From Cerioporus squamosus (lineage: Eukaryota; Basidiomycota; Agaricomycetes; Polyporales; Polyporaceae), in the NCBI GenBank assembly GCA_022592435.1, contig JABYQS010000010.1:62001-126000 (forward strand): DNA of 64,000 bases. Reading direction: 5' to 3'. The position numbers and the translations under genes were made by a program. Numbering within the stretch: position 1 is the first letter of the stretch; the number at the start of each line of letters is the position of its first letter. Shown here in pieces: positions 45,661-56,080 of the stretch. The notes beneath the pieces were generated by a model that was not told the origin of the DNA, did not search any database, and was given only the letters and a program-made list of their open reading frames with translations.

Positions 45661-48600
45661 TTATTTCGGCGCGTCCCCGAAGGTGAACGCACTCTCATTC
45701 GCGGTGAGGAACGAGACGATGTCGCGGTACGCGCTCACTCGTTGCAGGAATTCGAATTCGCCCCGGCAATTCCACCAGCGGCGGTACCGTTTGCACTTGA
45801 GCAAGACGTGTGCCCGGTCCTGGAGTACTCCGCAGTCCGGGCAGTCCGTCGGTTCGTCAGGGAAGAATCGGCGCCGGTATGAGCCCAGCGGCGCGTGGTT
45901 GAGCACCGCCCGACAAAACCGTGCCATAGTCGACTTGGAGTCCCCGAAAGCGCAGAGTGCCGGGCTCGAGGTGTGACTTGGTGAGTCAAACACCTTGAGC
46001 CGTAGGAAGTGCTGACCGCGGTAGGTCGGCGACCGCTGATATTCTTCTCGCCAGTCCGTTCGCAGCTGCACCATCAGTAGGTGCCGCGCATGGGCTAGTG
46101 AGCAGCCATCACGCTCCAGCGGGAGCTCCGCTGCGCGTTTGGCATCTCCGTCCACAAGCTCGTTCCATTCGACGCCCTCATGTGACGGGCACCAGTGGAA
46201 TACGACTCGCCGACGTGCGTCCTTGGTAAGCCACTCGCGCACATTCTTGCACGCTACTACTGACACCAGCTGCTGCCCGTGCATGCCCGGGTCCAGCAGG
46301 GTAGTCAGGGCCGACTCGTTGTCGGCTACCACATGTATGGTGTCGCAGGCCTGTTTTGTGGCGAATGCCAGGCCCATCCCCCCAGCCATCATCTCGGCAT
46401 CATAAGATGTGCCGCGTCCACATGCAATACCGCGTTTGTAAACCAGCCGTCCTGCGCGATATGCCCGGAAGGCCGCGCCCGTCCGACACTGTGGCTTCGG
46501 GAACAGCGATCCATCGCAGAAGATGGTGACCGCACGACGATCACTCACCGCTTCGCTCAACCGTGGCATGAGTGTGTCACTCACCCACGCGGTCAGAGCC
46601 TCGGAGTCTTTCTTGGGATGTTCCAAGTTCCAGGTGAGTCTATCTCCGAACTCATCAATCACTCGCCCTCCGGGGCGAGCTTCCGCATGCAGCGGCACGA
46701 AGTTCTCCGTGCACACCCGTCCCGCGAAGTCGATGGCCACCAGGGGTGTGTCGCGAGAGTCCGGCCCGCTTCCCATGGGAAAAGCGACGTCCGGTGCGAG
46801 GTGATTGCACACCCATGGGTTTGGCAGCGCTGCGAGGAGCGGGTGTGACGCCATGAGTGTGTTCGCGCGAAGGCCGGTGCGGTTCACCAGCTTTTCGATG
46901 TGTAGTCGGATGGGTGGGAGACCGGCGAGCACCTCTACGCCACCGGACGGTGACGTGCGGAAGGCTCCCGTTATCCAGCGCGCCGCCGTGATCTGCGCTT
47001 TGCGCAGGAACTCTATGTGCCACTTGGTGCCCTTGCGGCGGTACCATAGCTGACACCCGTAAGTCATCAGTGGTACTACGCACGACTGGTAAAGTCGGCG
47101 TCGTTGTGTCGGGGGCATCCCTCGCAAGGAGTTGCCCAGCATCAGCAGGGACTGCGCCGTGCTTGCTGCGCGCGATCCGTAGAACCGGACATGCTGACGG
47201 AATGTCAGCTTCTGGTCCAGATAAAAGCCTAGGTGTCGCAGGACTGGCACTGGCTTGAGTGGCGTCTGGCCTGTGTATGGGGCCTCGCCGAGGTCGAGTG
47301 TAGGGTTATCCCTTTTCCGCGTGAAATGACACGCCTCCGTTTTGTCATGCTCGACTCGCAAGCCGACCCGGTTGAACTCCGCAATGGTGCGCCGGTACTC
47401 CTCCTGAAGTACCTGCACATTGCCGTCGAGTGTCGCGCGTGACACGGACCACAGTCCATCGTCCACAAAGAACTGAAGCCAGGGATGCCCCCCGGCTCCG
47501 TCTTGATTCACAGGGGACAGCCGGTGTATCACTGGCGCAATGTAGAGATTGGCGAGGGGTGGTGAGAGAGCTGAGCCTTGAACCACCCCTACGTCCACGG
47601 CATCAAAGGACGGCGATGTGAACGCGTCCCACCGGTATATGGTGGACCGTCCGCTCAGGTAGTGGCGAAAGAACTCCACGAGTTTCTCACCGAATCCCTG
47701 TTTACGCAGTATGCCCAGCAGCATCCTGTGGTTGACTGATGGGTAGAACTGCGCGACGTCGAAGGCAAGGACAGACGTGTCGAGTCCCCGTGCCCATCCC
47801 TGTCGGATGCGGTGCACAAGGAGCATGCCTGCATCCACAGTTGAGTGTTGCTTTGTCCCGCCAAACTGAGCTGGGTGGAACGCACCCCACTTCTGACCTT
47901 CGTAGTGCAGCCGAGCAGCCAGCACTTTCTCACAGAGTTTGCCCAGGCAGCTGAGGAGCACGATCGGGCGGTACGACTTCAGCCGTGAGTAGTCGTCTTT
48001 CTTCGGCTTGGGAATGACAACTGACACAGCTTCCTTGAACTGCGTCGGCCAGTAAGCCAGGTCGACGCATGCATTGATGAGGCGACGAAGTGTTTCGCCG
48101 CATTCCGGATGCTTCACCAGTGCCTTGATGTAGGGCCATCGCAGGTGATCAGAGCCGGGAGCCGACCGGCTGGACACATTGGCCACAGCGTCGCGGAGCT
48201 CCTGCATCGATATTGGGGGGACATCACGCTCCTCCAACTGCGGCAGCTCGTCAAGGAAGGACATGTCCACTTCCCGCTGAGCAGCTGAGTTATAGGTGGC
48301 ATTAACCGCCTCCCATAGGTCGTCGAGCTCAACCAGTGGTCGACCCTCATGCACCAGTGACTTGTACATGGGGAGCGCCCTGGGCTTGGTCCACGCAACC
48401 ACATCCCAAATCCGCTTCCCCCTCTCGCAGGCTGCATCAATGCGATCGTCATAATGTTGTAGCTTAGCAGACTTAACGGCACTGAGAAATGCGCGTCGAG
48501 CCTCCCGTGTCCGCCGCGCCTTCAGCGCACTCAGTGCTGCCTTGCACCTATCGCTCCACCAGTGCCTCGACCGTGAGGTGATCCGGGGAGATGTAGCGTG

Positions 48601-49491
48601 AGCATCCCAGGCCGCCTGGACTGCTTCCATGATTGCGTCGCATGTGCGCTGCACACCGATGATGGAGTCGACATCCACTGGCACCCGCGCGACACTGTCT
48701 ACCAGATCTCGCAGGAACGCCTTCTCCGCGTCTGATTTGCGCTTGATTGATGGGGGCAATGTCTTCTGCCACCATCCCACACGCAGCGTAGTGGATAGGA
48801 TCGCGTGGTCGGATGCGCCTCGACCAGTGAGGTCTACCCTTACACGCAGTCCATCCGAGGCTATGCGGTCAGTCGGTGCCCAGATGAGGTCCGGGACCGT
48901 GCTGCGCAGTGCTGCATTGTGCGGACGGTGCGTGGGCGCACCATCTGCATTCACTAACCCCAATCCAATCCCTGACATGAGGTTCACGAGGTCTAGGGCC
49001 CGTGGGCTTTCGTGCGGCGCGTCGGGTTCCCACATCGTCGAGTGGAGGTTGAAGTCCCCGACGACTAAGTCCAGTGGTGGCAGCTCGCCCGCATGCTCTT
49101 GGAGCCATGTTAGGGCGGTGCTGTGCTCGTCATTGTATACGTTCAGCAAGTAGTGGACCTGCTTGTCTATGGTCAGTGAGATCAGGATCATGTCCCGATG
49201 ATCCACCACGTGTGAACAGAGCTGCGGACGCAACTCGTTCAGCTCCCGATTGACATACGCGCAGACTCGCGCTGGCGTACGGGTCTCCATGAGTATCCAG
49301 GCTGGATGTACTTGTGTTCCGACCAAGACGTCACCCGCCGGGTCCGAGTTCGAGGCGACCCTCTTAATGGGGCCGTAGTACGGCTCCTGCACAAACAGGA
49401 TGTCACACGTCCGCACCATCGACTCGAGCAAAAAGTGCGATTGGTTGGGCGTATGATTCACATTATTACAGGCAACGCGTAGTCGGCGCAT
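45661..49491 (-). CDS. LINE-C ORF2: endonuclease, reverse transcriptase, RNase H
   Basis: An unbroken 1276-residue polyprotein starting at a clear ATG (MRRLRVACNNVNHTPNQ). The AP-endonuclease shows FVQEPYYGPI, VVGDFNLHSTMW and GASDHAIL. The reverse transcriptase has VLAFDVAQFYPSVNH (motif A), GVVQGSALSPPLANLYIAPV (motif B) and FFVDDGLWSVS (motif C). RNase H carries TIFCDGSLFPKP, the Glu of SYDAEMMAGG, VVADNESAL and NELVDGDAKRAA. A CX2CX7HX4C finger (CPDCGVLQDRAHVLLKC) lies near the end. All catalytic residues are in place, so it appears functional. It begins only six bases after the last sense codon of ORF1, in the same frame (TAG ATA ATG), which suggests termination-reinitiation or read-through for its expression. 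Confidence 0.92.
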   Translation of the reverse strand: MRRLRVACNNVNHTPNQSHFLLESMVRTCDILFVQEPYYGPIKRVASNSDPAGDVLVGTQVHPAWILMETRTPARVCAYVNRELNELRPQLCSHVVDHRDMILISLTIDKQVHYLLNVYNDEHSTALTWLQEHAGELPPLDLVVGDFNLHSTMWEPDAPHESPRALDLVNLMSGIGLGLVNADGAPTHRPHNAALRSTVPDLIWAPTDRIASDGLRVRVDLTGRGASDHAILSTTLRVGWWQKTLPPSIKRKSDAEKAFLRDLVDSVARVPVDVDSIIGVQRTCDAIMEAVQAAWDAHATSPRITSRSRHWWSDRCKAALSALKARRTREARRAFLSAVKSAKLQHYDDRIDAACERGKRIWDVVAWTKPRALPMYKSLVHEGRPLVELDDLWEAVNATYNSAAQREVDMSFLDELPQLEERDVPPISMQELRDAVANVSSRSAPGSDHLRWPYIKALVKHPECGETLRRLINACVDLAYWPTQFKEAVSVVIPKPKKDDYSRLKSYRPIVLLSCLGKLCEKVLAARLHYEGQKWGAFHPAQFGGTKQHSTVDAGMLLVHRIRQGWARGLDTSVLAFDVAQFYPSVNHRMLLGILRKQGFGEKLVEFFRHYLSGRSTIYRWDAFTSPSFDAVDVGVVQGSALSPPLANLYIAPVIHRLSPVNQDGAGGHPWLQFFVDDGLWSVSRATLDGNVQVLQEEYRRTIAEFNRVGLRVEHDKTEACHFTRKRDNPTLDLGEAPYTGQTPLKPVPVLRHLGFYLDQKLTFRQHVRFYGSRAASTAQSLLMLGNSLRGMPPTQRRRLYQSCVVPLMTYGCQLWYRRKGTKWHIEFLRKAQITAARWITGAFRTSPSGGVEVLAGLPPIRLHIEKLVNRTGLRANTLMASHPLLAALPNPWVCNHLAPDVAFPMGSGPDSRDTPLVAIDFAGRVCTENFVPLHAEARPGGRVIDEFGDRLTWNLEHPKKDSEALTAWVSDTLMPRLSEAVSDRRAVTIFCDGSLFPKPQCRTGAAFRAYRAGRLVYKRGIACGRGTSYDAEMMAGGMGLAFATKQACDTIHVVADNESALTTLLDPGMHGQQLVSVVACKNVREWLTKDARRRVVFHWCPSHEGVEWNELVDGDAKRAAELPLERDGCSLAHARHLLMVQLRTDWREEYQRSPTYRGQHFLRLKVFDSPSHTSSPALCAFGDSKSTMARFCRAVLNHAPLGSYRRRFFPDEPTDCPDCGVLQDRAHVLLKCKRYRRWWNCRGEFEFLQRVSAYRDIVSFLTANESAFTFGDAPK

Positions 49492-49494
49492 TAT

Positions 49495-51890
49495 CTACGC
49501 CTCATCCTCGCCCTCTCCACCAGATTCATCCCGGCGTCCACCCTGGTCGCCGTCCCGCTGACCACTTGTCCCTCCGCGCCTGCTGCCCGCATTCTGCGAC
49601 CGTCGGCGTTGCTGCGAGGGAGCTGCGTCAGTACCAGGCGTAATGAGCTCGACGCGAGACGCAAAACGCACTGAAGGGCCGCCTGCTCGGGCTGCCTGCA
49701 CTGTGTTCGGGGCTGCTGCCGCTGCTGCCGTGGTGGTAGCCGGGTTCGCAGCCGTCGTCCGAGTCGTCCTGCTCCGCTGAGGGGCTGGCGGGTGCGCCTG
49801 GTGCCAGGCGAAGTCGTTCCGATGTACATGATACGGGCACTCGCGCGCGGTGGCACGGTGCGCTTGTCCACAGTTGATGCATCGCGGGGGGTGGTCGCAC
49901 GTTGCGGCCGCCGAGCCGCGGCAGCAGCTGGCGAGCGCACGATGCTGTCGCGCGTCGTGCGCTTCACCGCATATCTCGCATGTGACCGAGTTGGCGCGGC
50001 ACAGGCTCCGCACATGGCCCCAGCGCAAGCACTGCGGGCATTGCGGGACTTGTCGCCGGTTCTCCATGACTTGCGCCGTGCGGGTTCCGTTGAGGAACGG
50101 GACTTGTGTCCCGGTCAGGGCCCGCTGGCGTGCTAACGTGGATGTGTCAGCAATCTCAACGACGAGAGTCGTCGTCGAGGCGCCGTTGCGTGGGGGTATG
50201 AAGCTCACCCGGCGGATGGGGCCTCCCGCCACTGGGGAGCGTTCTGGAACGCGGCCGCAGCCGTCTGCAGGGCGTCCAGCGGTTGGCCGCTGTCGTCCAC
50301 ACACGCGACCGCGCGGAAGCACAGCTGCGATGTGTAGGTGTGGCGCTCGATGGTCGGCGCCGCCGAGTTGTTTGTAGTGCCGCCCCAGTTGTGGGTGGCG
50401 GCGAGTTGCTGGAGGAGGCTGTAGAGGACCTCCTCAAGGTTGCCTGTTGGGATGTCGTCGAAGAATTGAATGACCAGCTGACCGGACATCGTCCAGTCTG
50501 CCGACGTGGCGCGGATGCGCAGTCGTTCGTCCGGATGGTTGGCGAGTGCCCTGTTGACGGCGCTGACTATGCTCAGTGGGCCCACCCTCGCCTCTGCGGG
50601 GGGTGGGGTCGCAAAGCGGATGTATAGACGGCGCGACGCACCGCGCGGGGCCTTGATGCGGCGCCGCTTCCCCTGCTGGCGCCGGACGGCAGCATCCATG
50701 CGTGAGCTGGCGCGCGATGACGCGCGCGACGATCCAGGAGTCGTACTGCGCGGCGGCGGCGGCGGCGATGGCGACGCGCGCGCCGCTGCAGCGTAGGTCG
50801 ATGGTCGGGGCCGGGAGGGGCCCGCGTACGCGTCGCTGATGCTGAGGACTTGCTCCAGCGTCCAGTGGGGGTACCGCTCGCGGATCCTCTGTACGACCTC
50901 CGGGTTCGGGGCGGGACCGCCTTCAGAGTGGTCGCTGTCGGCTCGCTGACGCTTACGCATCGGCTGAGCACTCGGAGGCATAGGCGGGGTCGGGGGCGGA
51001 CTCGGCTCACAAGCCTTGCCCTTCCCTTTGTCCTGCTTCTTCTTCTTCTTCGTCGTCGAAGACGTTTGCGAGGCCGGTGTCGTCGCGCGCGTGGGCGGCT
51101 CCGATGGCGGCAGTTCGGTAAGGTTGCTGACCGGGGAGGCATTGCCCACCCCGTCCATGTCGACGTCGCGTGGTTCTGCATTGGTCGTCGCAGGGCGTGT
51201 GTCCTGGGTCGCCGTGGCTAGCGGCTGCTGCCCAGGGAGGGCCGAGTCGAATGGGGGAAGGCTCGGGAACCGGTCGAGAGACCGCTCCCCAACCGTGCGG
51301 TAGTGACGTGGCTCGAACTGGAGAGCTTGGACGAAGGTGTCATCGAGCTCCGTGTTCAGGGCGTTGAGAGCGTTCGCAATCGGGTTGTAGATCGCGCGCA
51401 GCGCGTTGGTGGCCTCCGCATGCTCCATGAGCTCCGGGCGGGCGCGGCGGAAGAGGTCCTGGATGTCGTGTATGGCGTCTGCTACGACGTGCGTGACGAC
51501 GTGCCACGGATCGTTGGAATCGAGTTGGAGGGGCATGGAGCGCACCTCGTAGTCGCCGGAGTAAGGCCCGGGCGTCGGCTCGGGCGCAGATTCACTGAGG
51601 GGAGTGGGGGGGTGCTCGTCGGCGGGTGCCACGTCACGGGGTTGGATGGGCATCCGGACGGTGCTGTCCTCCTCGGGCGTGGTGTCCATCGAGTTTTCAT
51701 CATCTTCATTCTCGCCGAAGTCGACTACGTCGTCTTCTGGCCCGTCGGGATCGCGTGGAGGGAGAGACTGGGTGCGACGGCGGGGACTGTCGCGGTCAGA
51801 GGACGGGGTGACGGACCGCGAACGCGGGCGTTCGCCGTCCACCGGGCTTGGCCTACTGCCTCCGTGGGCTTTATGTCGGTCCGGTGACAT
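49495..51890 (-). CDS. LINE-C ORF1 (gag-like), in two frames
   Basis: The first frame (51890 to 50205) opens with ATG, MSPDRHKAHGGSRPSPVDGE, and is a Ser/Pro/acid-rich segment. It then has a folded domain (RLYIRFATPPPAEARVGPLS, LVIQFFDDIPTGNLEEVLYS) and stops after QNAPQWREAP. The second frame (to 49495) takes over with GPIRRVSFIPPRNGASTTTL and three zinc knuckles: CPQCLRWGHVRSLC, CEICGEAHDARQH and CINCGQAHRATAREC. The two frames are joined by a -1 shift near 50205-50230. In related elements these parts form one protein, so this is a frameshift mutation, a programmed shift or an assembly error. No classical slippery heptamer is visible. Confidence 0.8.
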
Positions 51891-52007
51891 CTTGACCCGT
51901 GGTTGGGACGGAGATAGGGGAGGGAAGTGGGAGTGCCGTAAAGTTCTCAGCAGCCAGGCAGTGGGCGTCTAGGCAGATGGTGGTGGTAACGGGTCAAGGA
52001 GCGCTGC

Positions 52008-52023
52008 CCCCGCCGACGCGTCT
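52008..52023 (+). repeat. Target-site duplication of LINE-C, right copy
   Basis: Second copy of CCCCGCCGACGCGTCT, followed by CTCCGAGG. It fixes the 5' end of LINE-C and contains, by coincidence or not, an ACGCGT. Confidence 0.9.
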
Positions 52024-52138
52024 CTCCGAGGATTTCGGCCTGCACCCAGCTCTCTTCTGGCCACTCCGCAGCTGTCTCTAGAGGTAGCTGTAGCTGGGCG
52101 ACCGAATCCTACCCTCCTCATCCTCGCCTCGTCTCTGA

Positions 52139-53060
52139 ATGCAAGCCTTCCGCATTGTACGCCTACCATGGACGCGACTCCGCCAGTCCAGCCGTGACTT
52201 CATCACCAAACGGCCCACAATCCACTGGATGCTCTCCGCGCTCGTCTGGCTGCCTCTCGGGTTCTTCGTGACGGACTGCATCGCGAACGTCAAGTCCATC
52301 AGAGGGCGGAGCATGCAGGTGCGCACCTCGTACAGTCCCCGGGAGGCCGGTAGCATGACGGACGCACCACGGTAGCTAGCCTACGCTTAACCCGGACGAC
52401 TCGCAGTGGAGGGACGTCGTGCTGTTCGACAGGTTCTCCGTCCGGATCCTGCACAAGTACAACCGCGGGGACATTGTCGCGCTCAAGTGCGTTTCCGCAC
52501 GCTGACCAGCTGTCCTACTGTCCTGCATGGGCGCAGCGTCACCTGTACCTGTTGAGTGCTGACTTGCAGGCGCGACAGGTCGCCGGTAGACTCGAAGCTA
52601 GTCGTAAAGCGCATCATCGCGCTGGAGGGAGATGTCGTACGTCCGCTGTTCTCGATGTCCACGTCCTGTCGTTGAGCGGCAGCAGGTTAGAACACTTCCC
52701 CCATATCCGGACGCCGAAGTCCGCATACCGCCCGGGCACGCATGGGTAGAAGGTACGTCTCCTCGCCTATCTACCAACACGTCTGCTAAATGGTGCGTCT
52801 GAACGCTAGGTGACGAGCCCTTCCGCACGGAGGACAGCAACCGCTTCGGTCCAATACCCCTCGGACTCATAGAGTCCAAACTGTCCTACATCATCTGGCC
52901 ACTGGGTCGTATGGGTCCTCTTGGCCAGCCTGTCATCGCGCGGTCCGACGCAAAACGCGGCAGTCCAGATTGGCGCAAGAGTCAGGCTGATCTCGAGCGA
53001 GAAAAGTGGCGAAATTCGCGTGTTACGCTCGCGCCCTCGTCTTCACTATCGTCATCATAG
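52139..53060 (+). CDS. IMP2, mitochondrial inner-membrane signal peptidase subunit
   Basis: Serine-lysine protease of the S26 family that removes intermembrane-space sorting signals from imported or mitochondrially made proteins. The N-terminus is Arg-rich (MQAFRIVRLPWTRLRQSSRD), then a single membrane helix (WMLSALVWLPLGFFVTDCIA). The catalytic Ser lies in IRGRSMQPTLNPDDS, the Lys in LVVKRIIALEGDVVRT, followed by AEVRIPPGHAWVEGDEPFRT and the family motif DSNRFGPIPLGLIESKLSYI. The form SMQPTLNP points to Imp2 rather than Imp1. Five exons with tight introns. A Ser-rich tail ends the protein. LINE-C removed most of its original upstream region, leaving 115 bp. Confidence 0.88.
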
Positions 53061-53529
53061 ACCTTCTGCCGCCCAATCCTAGAGGACCTGAGGGGCTCTT
53101 CCTCAAAGCGCAATGCTTAGACGGAGATGGAGATTGAGGATGTCCTGACCTGATCAGTTGGGCAGGCACGATTTCTACAGTCCGTGGAGGGAATTATATG
53201 ATGTACAGCGTGCTTCACTACTAATATATAATAAGATGCGAGCGAAGGACGACCTTATGAACAAGCAAGCTGAGGCCACGGGAGATGAGAGAGAAGAAAC
53301 GTGGGACAGGTATGCGGAGCGGAGAATCTGAAAGGAGGACGCGCGGTTACGGAGAGGATGAACCTCACGGTGAGTTGGAGGGAGATGCGAATGGAGCAGG
53401 GGGACGGGGGGCGGGGGGCGATGCAAGCGAATGGAAGATGCGAAAGGAAGTGCGACAACGACAGTGATGCGACGACGTACATGCGGACGTGGAAAGGAAC
53501 GAACTCAAGTAGGTGGTGCGATAGTACAA
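53061..53529. other. Convergent 3' region between IMP2 and KCH1
   Basis: 470 bp between two stop codons facing each other; expected to hold both 3' untranslated regions. Purine-rich on the plus strand from about 53,285 to 53,470, otherwise featureless. Confidence 0.5.
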
Positions 53530-55479
53530 CTACATAGCATGGCCGGCACTGTAGCCGTACCCGTCGCTGCCCCCGCTCTGTCTCTGGTACCCATACGGGT
53601 CATGCGCTTGCCCGTACCCCAGCGACTGCTGTGCACCAGGAGAGTATGGGTTGGGGTGGTACTCCTCCTGGTGGTACATCGCCTGCTGCCCTTGCTGTTG
53701 TCCATAGGGCGCCGTGCTCGCCGACCGGTAGTCGGGCGCAGTGCTGGCGGAGCGATAGTCGGGCGCAGTGCTCATGGAGCGGTAATCCGGCGCGGTGCTC
53801 GTTGAGCGGTAGTCCGGCGCGGTGCTCATGGAGCGGTAGTCAGGCGCAGCGCTGCCTGATCGATAGTCGGGCGCGGTGCTTCCCGACCGGTAGTCGAGTC
53901 CAGTGTTCCCAGCCCGATACGGGTCATAAGAATCGTACCCGCCGTAGGCGCTATGCTGGCTTTGCTGCTCGTCTTGTGCGAATGGAGCAGCCGCCGCAGC
54001 CAGGTGCAACTGGCTCGCGTGGTCGTCGTCATAGACCTGGTTTGGTTGGTCGGGGAGCGTGCCGATGGAGCCGTTGTACTGATGGTAGCCGTTCGCGTAG
54101 GCGGGCATCGGCGGGTAGTCCATCGGCGGGTAATCCGCGGCGTACTCGGACTTGTAGTCGTTGTAGTAGTCCGTGCTGTTTGTCCCCCCGTAGGTACTGG
54201 GCGGGATACGGGTACGCATGGAAGAGGCGTCGTCGAAGTCGTCGTCGACGGAAAGGTTCGGGAGGGTAGGCTGGGGAAGAGGCTTCGCGATGAACTCGCC
54301 CTTCTTGTTCTTGAGGTGAGAGAAGTCGCCAGCCGCTTCCTTCTTGGCCAAAGCAGCAGCCTTTGCAAGACGCTGCTTGTTCCTGCGCTTGATAATCTCT
54401 GCAATACGCTGGACAGGATTGAGAACAAGCCGGGAGTCAAAGCACAAAGGCGCGTACCTTGTCGACCTTATGGCAGCAGTATTCCTTGAGGTTACCCTGG
54501 ATATGGCAAAGCAGAGGAATATAGGCGATCCCAGCGATGATGAGCATGAGCAGGGAGAAAGCAAAGACGACGACAGTGAAGGCCGTCGACACCGTGAGGG
54601 CGGAGGTGACGAGGTCGCCGTCGAAGTACTTGCTGATCTGCCACCAATCTCCATCGTCCTCCTTGGAGAGGTAAAACGCGTACAGGGTCAACGCGTTGAT
54701 AGACTGACGAGGACCGTCGGCGAAGAGGAGCCGCTTCCAGCCTGTGGCACTGGTGAGCTTCAAGCAGCATGCCCGATGCTTGTGAACACTTACTCTTGAA
54801 GGTGAAGAAGACGAAGAACGCAAAGTCGTCCATCCGCTTCGTGGAGGCGGCGATGTGGTTGAAGAAGCAGAAATGGTCGTATGACCCTGAGAAAGAAGGA
54901 TGAGCGCAGGGAAGCAGCCCGATGGGGGGTATTCTTACGGAGGGAGTAGTAGTTGTTAGCCATGACATTCGTGAATGCATACGAAATGTCACGGCTCTGG
55001 ATGATCTTCTTCGCTTTGTATGCCTCGTACGCAAGCAGCAGGAAGGAGAAGATGACGCATCCGAAGAAGAGCCAACGGCCGATATTGAAGGGGATGTAGA
55101 CGCAACCGTTGGACTGGTTCTGGGGACAACTGTTGAAGATAGCGTTTGACCACGATGTTGTCGTGAGCATGGTCACCGCAGTGAAGATATCGGAGACATA
55201 GACGAGGAACGAGATGAGCACGCCGACGTAGAGCCATAGGTACCTAATTGGTGGTTGTCAACATCGCCCATGCGCAACGACAGATATCACGCGTCACCGT
55301 TGTCGAAGGGGGTACTCACTTCATCCGCATGCCACATCCCGGGTCCCTGAATTCGCGAGTGTCGACAAAGTCGAACTGCACCCCGAGCGGTCAGCCAACG
55401 CGAGGACCGGGCACGCTGCGGAGGAGCGCACCTTGTGGTCGGGGACGACCTCTCGCTTCCAGTGTGCACCTTTACACAT
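53530..55479 (-). CDS. KCH1-type potassium transporter
   Basis: Plasma-membrane protein of the fungal Kch1/Prm6 family, which carries low-affinity K+ influx and in yeast is pheromone-responsive. The first exon is MCKGAHWKREVVPDHK, followed by FDFVDTREFRDPGCGMRMKY. Hydrophobic segments: LWLYVGVLISFLVYVSDIFT, GRWLFFGCVIFSFLLLAYEA and FAFSLLMLIIAGIAYIPLLC. Family blocks: TTSWSNAIF, RDISYAFTNVMANNYYSLRS, FFVFFTFKSWKRLLFADGPR and QSINALTLYAFYLSKED. A cytosolic tail of about 270 residues follows, rich in Tyr, Pro and Gln, with a 9-residue tandem repeat and an end SAGHAM. The tail is much longer than in the yeast protein. LINE-B lies about 350 bp upstream of its start. Confidence 0.83.
53711..53898 (-). 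repeat. 27-bp coding minisatellite in KCH1
   Basis: Seven near-perfect units of 27 nt encode the nonapeptide TAPDYRSxS (x = Gly, Met, Thr or Ala), followed by a broken unit. The third-position changes between units are few, so the array has expanded or been homogenised recently. It is a candidate for copy-number variation among strains. Confidence 0.85.
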
Positions 55480-55827
55480 GAGAGCTCACAGATTCGCGTA
55501 GTTTCGTGGTTGTTGTTGTTGGTTCAAAGGAGGGGATTGCGACGTGGGGGCGGCCTCGATGTGGAAGCAGCGCCCTGGCCAGCCAAGTCGCAGGGAACAA
55601 GGAGCGGCTGTCAAGGAATGACCGGAGGCGAACCTGGGCGGAGAACGGAGACGGCGCTGGCTGTGCGCAGAGGGCGGTGTCTGGGACGAGGACAGGCGGG
55701 GAGGAGGGGAGAGGGCGCAGAGTCGTGAAAGACCGGCGTTGCGAAGAGCAAGAGCAGTCGCAGGGCCCGTTGCGCCCGCCGCCGACCACAAATAGCCACC
55801 GCTCGCAGGCGCCCGTCATCACTATTC
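55480..55827. promoter_or_regulatory. KCH1 upstream region bounded by LINE-B
   Basis: About 350 bp from the KCH1 start codon to the poly(A) run of LINE-B. The original, longer promoter was separated by the insertion. No firm motif is visible. The sequence CGTCATCACTATTC just before the T-run should recur at the other end of LINE-B, outside the window. Confidence 0.5.
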
Positions 55828-55880
55828 TTTTTTTTTTTTGTTTTTTTTGGTGGAGCGCATTGAGTCTTTAGGCCGCAGTT

Positions 55881-55894
55881 GTCCCCATAGGGGC
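55881..55894 (-). promoter_or_regulatory. LINE-B 3' hairpin matching LINE-A
   Basis: GTCCCCATAGGGGC is the counterpart of GTCCCCATGGGGGC at 12961-12974 in LINE-A. The stem is kept although surrounding bases have drifted, and GGGGCTTGTCATGCA follows in both. Conserved structure at the same distance from the poly(A) suggests a role in reverse-transcription initiation. Confidence 0.6.
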
Positions 55895-56080
55895 TTGTCA
55901 TGCAGCCAGTAGTCAATGAGTATTGACGAGACGCGCTAAGCGACTAGTCCGAGGCCAGGAGCCCAGGGCTAGACACTATAAATAATTAATATCCACCGCG
56001 AGGAAATGCACTTACGCACTTTGTGTGGGACTCGAAACGGAGGCAATGAGGAGCATCGACACACAGGCTGTCGACACTCC

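Larger units (their letters stand above)
45455..52007 (-). mobile_element. LINE-C: 6.55-kb non-LTR retrotransposon
   Basis: Complete LINE on the minus strand with a 16-bp target-site duplication, a poly(A) of about 20, a 0.19-kb 3' untranslated region, ORF2 and an ORF1 in two overlapping frames. It is not related closely to LINE-A or LINE-B: the reverse transcriptase motif is FVDDG rather than FADDT, and ORF1 has three Cys/His knuckles rather than one. The 5' untranslated part is about 115 nt, so the element looks full length. It inserted 115 bp upstream of the IMP2 start codon. The exact target-site duplication argues for a fairly recent insertion. Confidence 0.9.

Noticed and set aside
51303..51887. 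194-codon plus-strand frame over LINE-C ORF1
   Set aside because: Antisense to a Pro/Ser/acid-rich coding segment; its low-complexity Gly/Val/Arg content is the mirror of the real frame.
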